A stretch of DNA of 64,000 nt from Owenia fusiformis (GCA_903813345.2 CAIIXF020000011.1:24792166-24856165); one strand, 5' to 3'. Positions 36,901 through 41,774 are shown, numbered from the stretch's first letter. Translations and numbers: made by a program. The notes: generated from the sequence alone by a model not told the origin.

Positions 36901-37745
36901 TATAGGCTAGGCCTCATGACTATTATATGGATTGATTATTCTATCTTACAAATGGGCCATTTCTAAAATTCATCATTCTAAATTTTCATCTTTATGGAAA
37001 GTCCACATACATTTAGTATATATACAAATGTGAAATAAGATAAAAATGGATTTTTAGTAAATTTTTATATTATTTCACAAAAGCAGTGCACTTCCTGGGA
37101 TTTTTTTCTTGGTGCAAAATTTTCCCAAATCTGATATGCCCATTCTTCATGATTTTTGTGTGGGTGCAAATTAGTTTTCAGGTTTTTCAAAATCTTCTTC
37201 AATTCTGAGGAGACCACTGATGAATAATACAATGTAGAACCATTTTTTGTATGTGATTCATATGTGGAACATGAAACTGATCTATAAAGCCCATCTGTGA
37301 CATCATTATAATTCACGAGTGGGATTCTCTAATTTTGAGATGAAGCAGCTTTTTAAGTTGAAAAATAAATTGTGCAAAATGTCACACTCCAGGGTCTCCC
37401 CAAAATTAGATGACCCCATCCTGTAATATTGAAGGGTTTGTTTTAACCAGGTAGAGGGCATGTAAAAAGGGGAAAGTTATTGACATGTTGAATTTGATTT
37501 TCGAAATACAGGAATCACAACCATGATGTTTTCAAGAATCAGCCCCCTGGGGATCCTTGCAAGTGACTGCAGGCATCACATACGCTAAGTAAATCTAATC
37601 TGACATCATCATAAAGTATGGAAAACATACATGTAGTTAGTTAACAAAGTGTTACTTTTGTTTCAGGAATGGTAGAGCTATCTTCCAGAGAAATTCCCTC
37701 CAAAAACCTCCACAACCTAGAACTACAGTATCAGGAAAAGACTGA
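795..37745 (+). CDS. B4GALT-like: PAN-PAN beta-1,4-N-acetylgalactosaminyl/galactosyltransferase (GT7), ten-exon gene
   Basis: Spliced CDS from exons 795-987, 9954-10178, 12318-12542, 13254-13495, 15769-15956, 16675-16797, 17237-17332, 29207-29366, 35445-35536 and 37667-37745. All phases match and the sum is 1623 nt (540 residues plus stop). Layout: short cytosolic tail, signal-anchor helix at residues ~16-36, PAN modules at ~65-139 and ~140-214, and a GT7 catalytic domain from ~215 to ~450, then a ~60-residue tail. Family landmarks seen are IIPYRDR, F-N-R-A, DVD (327-329, metal ligands), FGGVSA, GWGGEDDD (388-395), M419-x-x-H422 (metal) and SDGLNSL. Family members transfer Gal or GalNAc from the UDP-sugar to terminal GlcNAc in the Golgi lumen. 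Ile364 replaces bovine Tyr289, so UDP-GalNAc is the predicted donor. Typical B4GALTs are ~400 residues and have an unstructured stem where the PAN pair sits here. Splice sites are inferred from sequence only. Confidence 0.88.
1049..1294 (+). repeat. 25-bp minisatellite, first block
   Basis: About ten tandem copies of a 25-bp unit, consensus GTAGTAATCAGAAAATGATC plus GCAAT, start 61 bp after the exon 1 donor. Units vary mainly at AAAATGATC versus AAAGTGATC and at GCAAT versus ACAAT. Confidence 0.95.
1295..1996. other. 700-bp unrelated segment interrupting the minisatellite
   Basis: This sequence separates two blocks of the same 25-bp repeat, so it is probably an insertion into the array, although the array could also have expanded on both sides of it. 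It holds a perfect palindrome TGCGCATGCGCA (1669-1680), the NRF1-type site found in animal promoters, in a locally GC-richer patch. No convincing coding exon is seen. A 63-codon frame near 1791 opens on TTG and resembles nothing. Confidence 0.5.
1997..3424 (+). repeat. 25-bp minisatellite, main block (~57 units)
   Basis: Continuation of the 25-bp unit array for about 1.43 kb. In its second half a 50-bp dimer is visible, in which an AAAATGATCACAAT unit alternates with an AAAGTGATCGCAAT unit. This indicates expansion by a two-unit step. Occasional units are truncated or joined, for example near 3290 and 3338. Confidence 0.95.
3425..3600. repeat. CCATGG-rich nested palindromes
   Basis: Six CCATGG palindromes fall within about 100 bp (3440-3535), many as TACCATGGTA or GACCATGG. 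They are followed by CCATGAAATGCAATG and, about 50 bp later, its inverted partner CATTGCATTTCATGG. The block abuts the end of the 25-bp minisatellite directly. Confidence 0.85.
3612..3635. repeat. small inverted repeat
   Basis: AAATACTGC, a 6-base loop, then GCAGTATTT. It sits between the CCATGG cluster and the large hairpin. Confidence 0.7.
3651..3704. repeat. perfect 23-bp inverted repeat with 8-bp loop
   Basis: The arm at 3651-3673 (TCAAATGCAATGATATCATG then GTC) is exactly reversed and complemented at 3682-3704 around an 8-base loop. It reuses the AAATGCAATG and ATCATGG words of the cluster just upstream. Confidence 0.92.
3720..4100. other. intron 1 sequence, nothing recognised
   Basis: Ordinary AT-rich sequence with a small GC-richer patch near 3895-3990. 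No exon or repeat structure could be assigned. Confidence 0.5.
4106..4307 (+). mobile_element. CAGGCCCGTAGCCAG family element, copy 1
   Basis: About 200 bp bounded by inverted ends CAGGCCCGTAGCCAG and CTGGCTACGTGCCTG. Inside are poly-G and poly-C tracts and the internal words shared with the copies at 14018, 16967 and 19757 (TTTCAAAATCATGCAGTTTT). Flanks are TTCAT and TCCAT, a near-match 5-bp target duplication. Non-coding, so a non-autonomous DNA element. Confidence 0.8.
4320..6230. other. intron 1 sequence, mostly unassigned
   Basis: AT-rich with no exon. The segment 5970-6060 (ACTGATACGC ... GTGCACATAC ... ATCATGAAATAAA) recurs at 21900-21990, so it is the tail of a dispersed repeat. Confidence 0.5.
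6230..6957 (-). mobile_element. GGACCTTATACACCCTCC-ended MITE, left-truncated copy
   Basis: This segment is the reverse-complement relative of 45955-46753. Shared parts are the paired words TTGCAATCGATTCAGGTCAT at both ends of a central region, the Met-Ala-Ile-containing open stretch near 6561-6893 and the end CATGGGGAGATCCCAATGGA followed by GGGTGTATAAGGTCCTTT. The other terminal repeat is missing here. The 110-codon frame inside is a by-product of the repeat and resembles no protein. Confidence 0.75.
6988..7349 (+). mobile_element. CCAAGAGGGGG-ended dispersed element, copy 1
   Basis: The body matches 39857-40200 (AAGCTATGATATTGGTTAA, AATATAATATTATTC, GACCAATCAG). Its ends are inverted relatives of each other: GGGGGGAGCCCCAGAGTTTT at the left and AACTCTGGTGTTAATCCCCC then TCTTGG at the right. 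It is non-coding and probably a MITE. Confidence 0.7.
7400..9075. other. intron 1 sequence with one dispersed repeat
   Basis: Contains a second copy of the family seen at 301-520 (8459-8745). Otherwise no exon or structured repeat was found. Confidence 0.5.
9076..9180 (+). repeat. GTCACCACCAGAAGTGGTGAC family, degenerate copy
   Basis: ACCACCAAGAAGTGGTGACTTATTGTT, then a diverged interior with ATCTGTAATCAGACCAGGTG. It is related to the copies at 35576, 36724 and 61654. Confidence 0.6.
9954..10178 (+). CDS. B4GALT-like: GT7 gene exon 2: first PAN/apple-like module
   Basis: Acceptor 'gttcttaaag' and donor TCAG|GTCAGT bound 225 nt in phase 1-1, encoding one complete disulphide module. It starts GCNQMLLYEDKVQRGPD, has the paired-cysteine helix ENCSKLCLENMQCVAASF, and ends with ECWLHH and KKDC. 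The cysteine spacing and the N-I-T-x-E-x-C-x3-C pattern match PAN/apple domains, which bind proteins or carbohydrates. It lies just lumenal to the membrane anchor, where other GT7 enzymes have a flexible stem. NIT (position +3 before the helix) is a potential N-glycosylation site. The next exon has the same length and phase. Confidence 0.85.
10540..10650 (+). repeat. 111-bp repeat, isolated unit
   Basis: TGTGTGGATTTTTAAGATCGAATGTTCTAA... GGTTTATTGGCCCATAAAAA is the same unit as the tandem block at 10992-11325, about 340 bp upstream of it. Confidence 0.85.
10840..10985 (+). repeat. dispersed repeat, related to 16115-16235
   Basis: CCATATAGAAAGTCGTCC ... TCTGATTGGCTCGGTGAG ... CTCTCTTTTAAGAAGTGAAG parallels CCATATAGAGAAAGTTGTCC ... 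TCTGATTGGCTGAGCGAG further downstream. Non-coding, ends not defined. Confidence 0.55.
10992..11325 (+). repeat. 111-bp tandem repeat, three units
   Basis: Three units with an exact 111-bp period (11010, 11121 and 11232 for the word TTATGTGTGG). They are nearly identical, so the tandem expansion is recent. Confidence 0.93.
11330..12300. other. intron 2 sequence, nothing recognised
   Basis: AT-rich intron with no exon, repeat block or RNA gene that could be supported. The two longest frames (11503 +, 11737 -) have no domain-like content. Confidence 0.5.
12318..12542 (+). CDS. B4GALT-like: GT7 gene exon 3: second PAN/apple-like module
   Basis: Acceptor 'gatttcag' and donor GAAA|GTAAGG enclose 225 nt in phase 1-1, identical in length and phase to exon 2. 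The product follows the same plan: GCHMVSYKGQVQMGPD, then NITSEQCKAACQIDEKCQSS, then SCFMHN and RKIC. Aligned with exon 2, the cysteines, the Gly-Pro-Asp turn and the NIT before the helix are in register. The pair therefore arose by tandem exon duplication. Protein identity between them looks below half, so the duplication is old. Confidence 0.86.
13012..13190 (+). repeat. 23-bp minisatellite in intron 3
   Basis: About seven units of AGGTGTTCACATTTTGGATC plus AGG (23 bp), degenerate at the left and regular at the right. The array ends about 60 bp before the exon 4 acceptor. Confidence 0.9.
13254..13495 (+). CDS. B4GALT-like: GT7 gene exon 4: start of catalytic domain
   Basis: Acceptor 'tttcattccag' and donor GAAGAG|GTAAGA give 242 nt (phase 1 in, phase 0 out). 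The product has the GT7 entry motif: EIGGRWNPTNC, then HHKVAIIIPYRDRAEHL, then LDYGIYIIEE. In characterised B4GALT enzymes the Cys before the PHKVAIIIPFRNR block forms a disulphide and that block begins the nucleotide-sugar fold. Here it reads YRDR rather than FRNR, as is common outside the vertebrate B4GALT1 group. Confidence 0.93.
13560..14010. other. intron 4 sequence, nothing recognised
   Basis: No exon or repeat supported before the element at 14018. Confidence 0.5.
14018..14202 (+). mobile_element. CAGGCCCGTAGCCAG family element, copy 2
   Basis: Ends CAGGCCCATAGCCAGG and CCTGGCTCCGGGCCTG, with flanks GCATG and ACATG (near-match 5-bp duplication). The interior is in the opposite orientation to copy 1, with AAAACTGCATGATTTTGAAA. 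Confidence 0.78.
14385..15600. repeat. AAC/GAAG-rich intronic segment, probable old repeat
   Basis: Starts with CCCATTGAACGAAGTTCGGA followed by GGGATATAGGGAACGC and contains a purine-rich stretch (14840-15060, GAAGAAA and GACAAAG words). A region with CCGTCTGTCTAGGCAATTAC then CTCAAATACCGTTGCCCCAA follows. The wording looks like a dispersed repeat, but no second copy lies in this window. No exon seen. Confidence 0.35.
15769..15956 (+). CDS. B4GALT-like: GT7 gene exon 5: DVD metal-binding motif
   Basis: Acceptor 'aattttttccag' and donor ATATAG|GTAACC bound 188 nt (phase 0 in, phase 2 out). The product opens with TKFNRAMLMNIGFNEA and then has DCYIFHDVDLLPEDDRN and ESPRHMSAAVD. DVD at residues 327-329 is the Mn-binding motif of GT7 enzymes. 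The Cys pair flanking it (YDC and YTC) corresponds to the second conserved disulphide. All core residues are intact. Confidence 0.95.
16371..16470 (+). pseudogene. partial tandem duplicate of exon 6, copy A
   Basis: Starts directly after an intact acceptor (TTTCACTTGTAG) and repeats the first ~95 nt of exon 6 (LPYIDIFGGVSAMKREHF, then KKINGFSNMFW). It then departs into NMK and a stop, just before the GWGGEDDD motif. No donor follows at the expected place. Used as an exon it would delete the catalytic acid motif. Confidence 0.9.
16519..16625 (+). pseudogene. partial tandem duplicate of exon 6, copy B
   Basis: Second duplicate, 148 bp after copy A and 156 bp before the intact exon, again with a complete acceptor. 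It carries a short insertion (ATCATTC) after AAGATCA and a nearby deletion that break the frame, then runs into the same non-exonic sequence as copy A (GGAACATGAAATAACATG). Confidence 0.9.
16675..16797 (+). CDS. B4GALT-like: GT7 gene exon 6: donor-specificity residue and GWGGEDDD
   Basis: The only complete copy among three. Acceptor CACTTGTAG and donor GCCAG|GTCAGT bound 123 nt (phase 2 in and out). It encodes LPYIDIFGGVSAMKREHFEK, then INGF and GWGGEDDD. W389 and E392-D393 match the acceptor-binding and catalytic residues of bovine enzyme W314 and E317-D318. Counting from that Trp, residue 364 (ATA, Ile) sits where vertebrate B4GALT1 has Tyr289. Ile or Leu there is known to favour UDP-GalNAc. 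Confidence 0.95.
16967..17155 (+). mobile_element. CAGGCCCGTAGCCAG family element, copy 3 (decayed right end)
   Basis: Left end CAGGCCCATAGCCAGGGAGG and interior CTTTCAAAATCATGCAGTTT are shared with the other copies. The right inverted end has decayed to something like TGTTGTTGCTAGA, so the boundary is approximate. It lies between exons 6 and 7. Confidence 0.7.
17237..17332 (+). CDS. B4GALT-like: GT7 gene exon 7: M-x-x-H metal site
   Basis: Acceptor 'tttggttctag' and donor AGCAG|GTAAGT enclose 96 nt (phase 2 in and out). The product is VKHHKLKITRYPMEIARYKM then IKHAKDTPNPS. M419 and H422 match the Met and His that complete the metal site in bovine B4GALT1 (M344 and H347). The retained Met fits Mn-dependent enzymes of this family. 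Confidence 0.93.
17400..18180. other. start of the 11.9-kb intron 7, nothing recognised
   Basis: Contains several CCAATCA-type words (17741, 17817) and ordinary AT-rich sequence. No exon seen. Confidence 0.45.
18216..18296. mobile_element. 81-bp CATGGGCGTAGCGC inverted-repeat element
   Basis: CATGGGCGTAGCGC at the left and GCGCTACGCCCATG at the right, perfect over 14 bp. GGTACGC repeats lie inside. No clear target duplication. A very short MITE remnant or foldback. Confidence 0.7.
19478..19735 (+). repeat. ~255-bp segment duplicated 590 bp apart, copy 1
   Basis: Runs from CAAGGACCATATTTAACTAC to CAAACTTTGTTGTATTACA and is almost identical to 20069-20325. The only clear differences are single bases. 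The segment contains array sequence plus the foldback. Confidence 0.9.
19607..19700. repeat. foldback inside the array, copy 1
   Basis: ATTGAATATA..TATGCCT..GGTCTGTCTTTAATATAG pairs with TCTATATTAAGACAGACC..AGGCATATGTTCAAT around GCTTGCAAG. Near-perfect arms of about 35 bp. A MITE-like remnant. Confidence 0.85.
19757..19963 (+). mobile_element. CAGGCCCGTAGCCAG family element, copy 4 with 5-bp target duplication
   Basis: Perfect 16-bp inverted ends CAGGCCCGTAGCCAGG and CCTGGCTACGGGCCTG. CAGGT precedes and follows the element (19752-19756 and 19964-19968). Removing 207 bp of element and one CAGGT leaves GGGACCAGGTGCTCTGCAAT. That matches the neighbouring array units (GGGACCAAGTGCTCTGCAAT), so the empty site is present in the same window. 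This fixes the ends and the 5-bp duplication of the family. Confidence 0.93.
20069..20325 (+). repeat. ~255-bp segment duplicated 590 bp apart, copy 2
   Basis: Second copy of 19478-19735, including its own foldback (about 20197-20290). The 19757 element is absent here, so the element sits between the two copies rather than inside the duplicated unit. Confidence 0.9.
20895..22000. other. intron 7 sequence, mostly unassigned
   Basis: AT-rich. The end (21900-21990, CACTGATACGC ... GTGCACATGC ... ATCATGAAATAAA) matches 5970-6060 and looks like a repeat tail with an AATAAA end. No exon. Confidence 0.5.
22003..23858 (+). repeat. AGGTCA-rich element, block A
   Basis: Begins with AGATTGCAAGCAATCTTACG then GAGGCCCCG and ends with TAGTAGATAGTTGAAATCTAG then GTAGGAGAAAAAGTGCAGAG and an (AAT)n tail. 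The interior is four tandem units of about 445 bp, each holding GAAGGTCACTGAAGGTCAAC, ATCTCAAAACTGG, TTTAGAGGAATATATATCCT and TGACCTTGACCTTTGACCTT. Perfect DR1 direct repeats (two AGGTCA half sites, one base apart) occur at 22391-22403, 22836-22848, 22975-22987, 23284-23296 and 23705-23717. No coding potential. Confidence 0.9.
23862..26115 (+). repeat. AGGTCA-rich element, block B
   Basis: Second full copy of the element in block A. It has the same start (AGATTGCAAGCAATCTCACG then GAGGCCC) and the same end (CATATAGTAGAAAGTTGAAA, GTAGGAGAAAACTGC, (AAT)n). It contains about five internal ~445-bp units, so unit number differs between blocks. Perfect DR1 repeats are at 24651-24663, 25571-25583, 25709-25721 and 25990-26002. 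Confidence 0.9.
26160..26250. repeat. two GGAGGCC hairpins
   Basis: CTATAGGAGGCCCTTTCAGG then AGGGCCTCCTAATAAAG, followed about 55 bp on by CTATAGGAGGCCCCCTGTCG then GGGCCTCCTAATAA. Each forms a GGAGGCC..GGCCTCC stem. They follow the (AAT)n tail of block B and share its GGAGGCCC word. Confidence 0.75.
26260..29200. other. end of intron 7, nothing recognised
   Basis: AT-rich sequence without supported exons or structured repeats. The longest frames (27829 +, 27906 -) overlap each other and show no domain. Confidence 0.5.
29207..29366 (+). CDS. B4GALT-like: GT7 gene exon 8: end of catalytic domain
   Basis: Acceptor 'caacatttgcag' opens the exon in phase 2. The product has FKILLDGWKRFKSDGLNSLQ then YKVLDIRLEPLYTLINVDL, which matches the DGLNSLTYQVLD..PLYTQITVDI end of B4GALT enzymes. 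The donor AAG|GTAAAT (phase 0) is moderate. If it is not used, the frame continues to a TGA at 29400-29402. That would give a 495-residue protein ending close to the usual family end. Confidence 0.92.
29367..29402 (+). other. alternative coding end of exon 8
   Basis: Read-through of the weak exon 8 donor adds twelve codons (VNLNVIYEFN..) and a TGA. AATAAA overlaps the last codons (29394-29399), but no nearby cleavage context could be judged. Confidence 0.4.
29410..30345. other. intron 8 sequence with one dispersed repeat
   Basis: 29626-29790 (ATAACCCAGATGCCAAAA ... TATCACTTTGACTGAATTTT ... TTCTACTTGCATCT) is a third copy of the family at 301 and 8459. Otherwise unassigned. Confidence 0.5.
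30351..30642. mobile_element. piggyBac-like MITE with TTAA target duplication
   Basis: CCTCTTGA at the left and TCAAGAGG at the right, each directly flanked by TTAA (30347-30350 and 30643-30646). TTAA duplications with CC-starting ends are typical of piggyBac. The 292-bp interior has a GACGAGATTTCTCGTC palindrome (30370-30385) and a partial repeat of GAGTGACGAGA. No transposase. Confidence 0.75.
31149..31199. repeat. inverted repeat CCCTCTGCTATA
   Basis: CCCTCTGCTATAACATTGCA and TTGCAATGGTATAGCAGAGG form a stem with two mismatches around a short loop. TTGCATTGCATTCATTGC follows. Confidence 0.75.
31745..32532. mobile_element. 788-bp CAGGGGCGTAGGAA element with TAAAT duplication
   Basis: Left end CAGGGGCGTAGGAA and right end TTCCTACGCCACTG are inverted with one mismatch. 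TAAAT flanks both sides (31740-31744 and 32533-32537). Inside, ACTACGCCAAAAA near the left and TTGGCGTTTTGGCGTA near the right extend the symmetry. No transposase frame. CAG...CTG ends plus a 5-bp duplication are shared with the CAGGCCCGTAGCCAG family. Confidence 0.8.
32540..34080. other. intron 8 sequence, nothing recognised
   Basis: AT-rich. Open frames at 33180 and 33658 have no domain content or splice context. Confidence 0.45.
34084..34200. repeat. ACCAGGCATGAGGCA dispersed repeat, copy 1
   Basis: GGTGTAACCAGGCATGAGGC then GAGGCGAATGCCTCACC, a TTTGCCTCACC interior and TAGTTAGGCCCCT. Related to 39095-39265 by CAGGYATGAGGCA and the repeated CCTCACC words. Confidence 0.5.
34210..35440. other. 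intron 8 sequence, nothing recognised
   Basis: No exon, repeat block or RNA gene supported. Confidence 0.45.
35445..35536 (+). CDS. B4GALT-like: GT7 gene exon 9: C-terminal extension
   Basis: Acceptor 'tttttccattgtag' and donor CCAT|GTATGT bound 92 nt (phase 0 in, phase 2 out). The product is TSTPQPIFLSHNSPFPYLQN then FLKRNGKRMS. Base composition is balanced compared with the AT-rich intron around it, and the phase fits exon 8 and exon 10. It lies beyond the normal end of the GT7 domain and resembles no domain I know. If the donor is not used, the frame ends at TAA 35547-35549. Confidence 0.6.
35576..35911 (+). repeat. GTCACCACCAGAAGTGGTGAC family, one or two copies
   Basis: TGTCACCACCAGAAGTGGTG then ACATATTGTT at the left. 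AAATGGCAGGTGGTG near 35746, TATGTCACCATTTGGTGACA then TATTGTT at 35766, and CCAGGTGGTGACATTTTG at 35892 follow. Both ends use the same GGTGACAT(A/T)TT word, so two adjacent copies or one rearranged copy are possible. Confidence 0.7.
36722..36848 (+). repeat. GTCACCACCAGAAGTGGTGAC family, copy
   Basis: ATGTCATCACCACAGGTGGT then GACATATTGTTATAGCC; ends with AAATGGCAGGTGGTGACATT. About 127 bp, non-coding. Confidence 0.75.
37512..37566 (+). CDS. GT7 gene alternative terminal exon 10a
   Basis: An acceptor 'tcgaaatacag' opens a stretch that, in the phase left by exon 9, reads NHNHDVFKNQPPGDPCK and stops at TGA 37564-37566. It begins with the same GAAT as the 37667 exon. It may be an alternative last exon or a fortuitous frame; composition is less AT-rich than its surroundings. 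Confidence 0.35.
37667..37745 (+). CDS. B4GALT-like: GT7 gene exon 10: last coding exon
   Basis: Acceptor 'cttttgtttcag' (good polypyrimidine tract) opens the exon in phase 2. The product NGRAIFQRNSLQKPPQPRTT then VSGKD is basic and proline-containing and ends at TGA 37743-37745. Total coding length then divides by three. Function of the tail is unknown. Confidence 0.55.
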
Positions 37746-38065
37746 AAAGTACATTTATGTGACGGATCATTAGCAAAGAAGAAAACTTAAGGATATATAT
37801 CTGCATAACTACCAAGGCCATGTATTACTACATTGAATACACTCGACATAATTCGGGACAAAAAAACTATTCCTTAGATACTTTTGATTGAAAAATATGT
37901 GCCATCCTTCCATTTAATCGGAGTATTCATTTGCTGAGTATGGGAGATAACCTCTGAATGTGTCTGGGTCATTGATCTTACCCATGGACATTGAGATATC
38001 AATGGATGAACAATATTGAAGCCACGTAAAATATGGGTAAAATAAAGAACAGCTTAGGGAAGTGA
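37746..38065 (+). other. probable 3'UTR of the GT7 gene with AATAAA
   Basis: Follows the TGA at 37743. A canonical AATAAA lies at 38041-38046. Later AATAAA words (for example near 39369) mean the UTR could be longer. Confidence 0.45.
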
Positions 38066-38069
38066 GACC

Positions 38070-39090
38070 ACAAAAGTTATTTTAATCGACATTAGCTGGA
38101 GACAAAGCCATATTATGCTGTTGGGACATGGGACAATATGAGACATGAGACAAGAAACAGGATATTTCAACATTTTTGATATATTATGTGCAAAAATGGC
38201 CAGAATGGGCAACTTTTTGCCTTGCTTATTTTTGATTCTGGCCATGAATTATAGGTGCTGTAGAAAACTGTAGATGCTGTAGGAGTATGACCTAAGACAT
38301 GAGACAATACAGTGTGTGAAGTCATTATGGAGGTCAAAATATAAGTCTTCCAGGAAAAGTTCATTTTACATGATGCACCTTTCAATGGTTGGTGTGAGAC
38401 CTTCCCCCATGCTGGAATGGATGGGGATTTTGACAGATAACTGTCAAATGCTCTACTATGGGAGAAACAATTTCAAAATTCCCTACTCCAGAGACAGAGT
38501 CCTATCCTTGGACAGTACCTGACGCTTCCCACATTGCCGGATCTCACACAAACCTTTGAATCTTGCATAAGTCAATATGCCACGGGACTGGACACAGGAT
38601 TTTGAAGTGTTCTGGATTTATAATTACAGACATTTATGTTACGACACCAGTCACCACCACAAAATCTTGATGGATCCAGTCCCCCTTGATCAAGTTTCTC
38701 GCAAACGTGTTCTACTTCGTAGTTTTTATTACTGTTAACAGTTTGGATGAGCATAATATTAATATATCTCAGATATTTCTGAATGTAGCAATGTCAGGAA
38801 AGTGCAATCTCATCAGAAAAAGTATTTAATGAGGACTTTTCTTGCCATATAATTGAGAGAATAGCAGTATGCTTTTTGACTGTATGTGTTCACATGCAAT
38901 TTACTTGCCGCATAAAGTTTAACACAGGCCCAAAAACATGCAGCCACTTTGGGACAGGGTCAGTATTTCAATGATGCACCTTGAAACACAATGTTAAAAT
39001 TACCCCCTTATCTACCTCCTAAAATGTAATTCAACATTCATTGATCATATTTGATAAAAGTTCAGTTTGTTTGAAATCAATATGTTCTGT
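38070..39090. other. intergenic or extended 3'UTR, nothing recognised
   Basis: Moderately GC-richer than the introns, with short frames on both strands (38316 +, 38167 -) that look like no protein. May belong to the GT7 3'UTR. Confidence 0.4.
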
Positions 39091-39094
39091 CTTG

Positions 39095-39265
39095 GGCGTG
39101 GCCAGGTATGAGGCAATAAGGGTTTGCAAACCCTCACCAAACTTTTATAGATAATATGTATTTGTTGAGGTGTTTTTCAACTAAAACTGTAGACATGAAG
39201 TCCTAAACCTGCCTCACCCCTCACCTATATTAAATTAACCTCACCCGTTAGAACCTGGCTACAAC
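39095..39265. repeat. CCAGGTATGAGGCA dispersed repeat, copy 2
   Basis: GGGCGTGGCCAGGTATGAGG then CTCACCAAACTTTTATA, and a right side GAACCTGGCTACAACCC, which is roughly inverted to the left side. Related to 34084-34200. Confidence 0.5.
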
Positions 39266-39856
39266 CCTTATGTTATTGACTTTTGCCCCTTCCATTAGCA
39301 TAATAGTTGATTATTTGTAGGTGTACATCAGTAAATGTCCTTGACCCTTCAAAGATTGTATCATGTAAATAAAAAGAAAAGTGTTAGGCATTTTCTTGGG
39401 GCTGTGTTTCAGACTGTTCATATATATGTATAAATTTTAAATGCAATGTTTGTAATTATATTATATAGTATGCTATTCTTGTCATTACAGTTTTTGTATT
39501 ATTCTTATTATCTACAGTTCACAGCATAAAAGGCCATAATCTAAAGGTTGGATGAACATGAAATTATATTTTTTATCACTTTGTAAAAGATAGAATAACA
39601 TTTCATTCAGTAAGCATTTAGCAATTTTTGGCCTTTTATCAGTTTCAGGTACATTTGAGTACTGATATGTACCCAGTATTATAAAAGAGAAATGACAGCA
39701 GGATATACAAGGATTCATTAATATTGTGATCATTAGTGCCAATATGTGTGTAAATGCCATCATGCTGTAGCAAGAAGCATATGACAATCAATGTGTAAGT
39801 CATAATAGACATTAGGTCAACAGAAAGGTGGCAGTAGTGGTCTGTCTTGTTATATC

Positions 39857-40210
39857 TTCCCAAGAGGAGGGAAAACCCCAGAGCTTAGAGATGACATAAT
39901 TATTACGTCTCTTTCTTACCACCTTCTTCTGTTTGAATTTTCTCCGGCTATTCTGAATACCACACGTCATTATGATGTTTAATCAGTGTTAGCATTTTCC
40001 TTACATCTCTCTTTATCTTAATGTGAAATAACAAGCTATGATATTGGTTAACACGGCAGATATTAACATAATATTATTCAAAGCATTTTTAGAAAATTAT
40101 GATCTGTCGTCATTTGTCTGTTGATTTGACCAATCAGCAACAATGTCTTCTCAATACACATTTACACATGTCTTTTCTGAACCCTGAGGTTTTCCCCCTC
40201 TCATCTTCCC
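39857..40210 (+). mobile_element. CCAAGAGGGGG-ended dispersed element, copy 2
   Basis: Starts TTCCCAAGAGGAGGGAAAAC then CCCAGAG and ends CCTGAGGTTTTCCCCCTCTC. The body matches 6988-7349. At 40208 a third start (CCAAGAGGGGTGAATAACCC then AGAATTCAAAGATGG) begins a partial copy. Confidence 0.7.
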
Positions 40211-40889
40211 AAGAGGGGTGAATAACCCAGAATTCAAAGATGGCCCTATCTCTGATAAGTTCATTTCTCGCTTGTTTATCAACCGATTTTCTTAATTTTT
40301 TCGGCAAAAATCATAGGAGGATGAATGCTATGCATTGGTATGAATTGTGGCTAATTAGAAGATATGAGTGACCTCTAAAAGTTGGTTTTAAATAAATTCA
40401 CAAATTTTGGAACAAAAAGTCTATCAAAAACCACTTTTTGAAATTTAAAAAAAAAGTTTCACATATCACACTTTGATAACATTGGGTAAGACTACAATAT
40501 AAGCCAAAGTGGTTTAAACTTTACATGGGGCCTTTAAGATAAAGATCAATAGACAGGTCACCACTGCCATCTTTCTGTCAATCTAGTTCCTATGTAAAGT
40601 CTGTCTGTATCTTAACAACATTTTGTAGAAATAAAAGTAAGAAATTCTTGTAAAAATATTTGTAAGCCATTATCTAGTCGAGAAAACTGTTTTATGACAT
40701 TTTAAGCTTTAGGCTGTAATACATCATGATAAACCATGACATCTTATTTCTTTTCAGCAGTATAATGTGTCTAGTGAAACAGAAAGATGCATCGTATCAG
40801 AATGGCTAAAATAAAAATACCTTTCAGAATAATGTGGTTGTATATGTTAGTGTGTAGTTTTGTAATAGTTAATGTAATAATCTGTCAGG

Positions 40890-40966
40890 GCATCCTCCGA
40901 ACACAGGCCTCCAGAACCCGTACCTCCTTCTTCCACGAGTTCTGGAGGACTGTGTTTGAAGGATGC
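40890..40966. repeat. 28-bp inverted repeat (GCATCCTCC..)
   Basis: GCATCCTCCGAACACAGGCC then TCCAGAAC pairs with GTTCTGGAGGACTGTGTTTG then AAGGATGC with three mismatches and a 21-base loop. It forms the end of a 61-codon open frame (40787-40972) that has a hydrophobic stretch but no other support. Confidence 0.85.
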
Positions 40967-41624
40967 TTTTAGGGCTGAGCCATTAGTTCTTTTGCCAGTG
41001 GTCCATTTCACTGGTCGAGGAGTTTTGAAACTGTTAAATAGATGGCTCTCACTTAAATGATTTTGCTTTACATCCCATTCAAAAATGAAACAAGGCCCAT
41101 ATTTTCAGGAATTCTTAGTGATCAAATCGTATCTTTACCATATAGATTATGGGGCTAATCACGTAATGACATCATGTGTGCAGCAAGCAAAAAATCAAAA
41201 CATGCGGTGTTCTAGATATATCCCATTGTGAAAAGCCTTTGAAGAATGTGAGCGCTAGCTATTTACTATTATTCCACTCTAAGTCCAATTACAGTTGTAT
41301 AACATGGGTCTATAACAACGATATACAGTGGAGAGTGGTATATCGTCATCGTATACAACTCCTCCGTATACACTCCAGCGTACACCACTGTAGAAGTGCA
41401 TCCTGGGAACTAATGAATAAAAAAATCATGAACATTTTTATGATTTCCTAGAATCAAGTGACGTCATAAATGGTTTCGGTATGATTTGCTAGAATAAAGC
41501 CACGTCATAAATGGTTCGAGATCAACATCAGCATTATTGAGTTGGCTATGGGATATTTTTATGGTTTTTAATTGTTATGGTTGTGTTCGAATCAACTGTA
41601 CATTGAACTTAGAGTGGCATAATA

Positions 41625-41774
41625 AGGTTATATAATGGTTCATTCGGTATATCGTGCATTTTATACTCTCGTGAGAATATAATATATTCACTCGTTCGCT
41701 ACGCTCACTTGTGAATATATCATATACTCACTCGAGTATAAACACGATATACAGAAAGAACCATTATATAACCT
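41625..41774. mobile_element. 150-bp foldback AGGTTATATAATGGTTC
   Basis: AGGTTATATAATGGTTC...GTATATCGTG pairs with CACGATATAC...GAACCATTATATAACCT, and inside GTGAATATA/TATATTCAC words pair again. Flanks CATAATA and CATAGTA are a near-match 7-bp duplication. Non-coding. Confidence 0.8.

Noticed and set aside
40787-40972. 61-codon frame with a hydrophobic N-terminal stretch, looking like a signal anchor
   Set aside because: Its second half is made of a 28-bp inverted repeat, there is no homologous motif, and no phase-matched partner exon was found.
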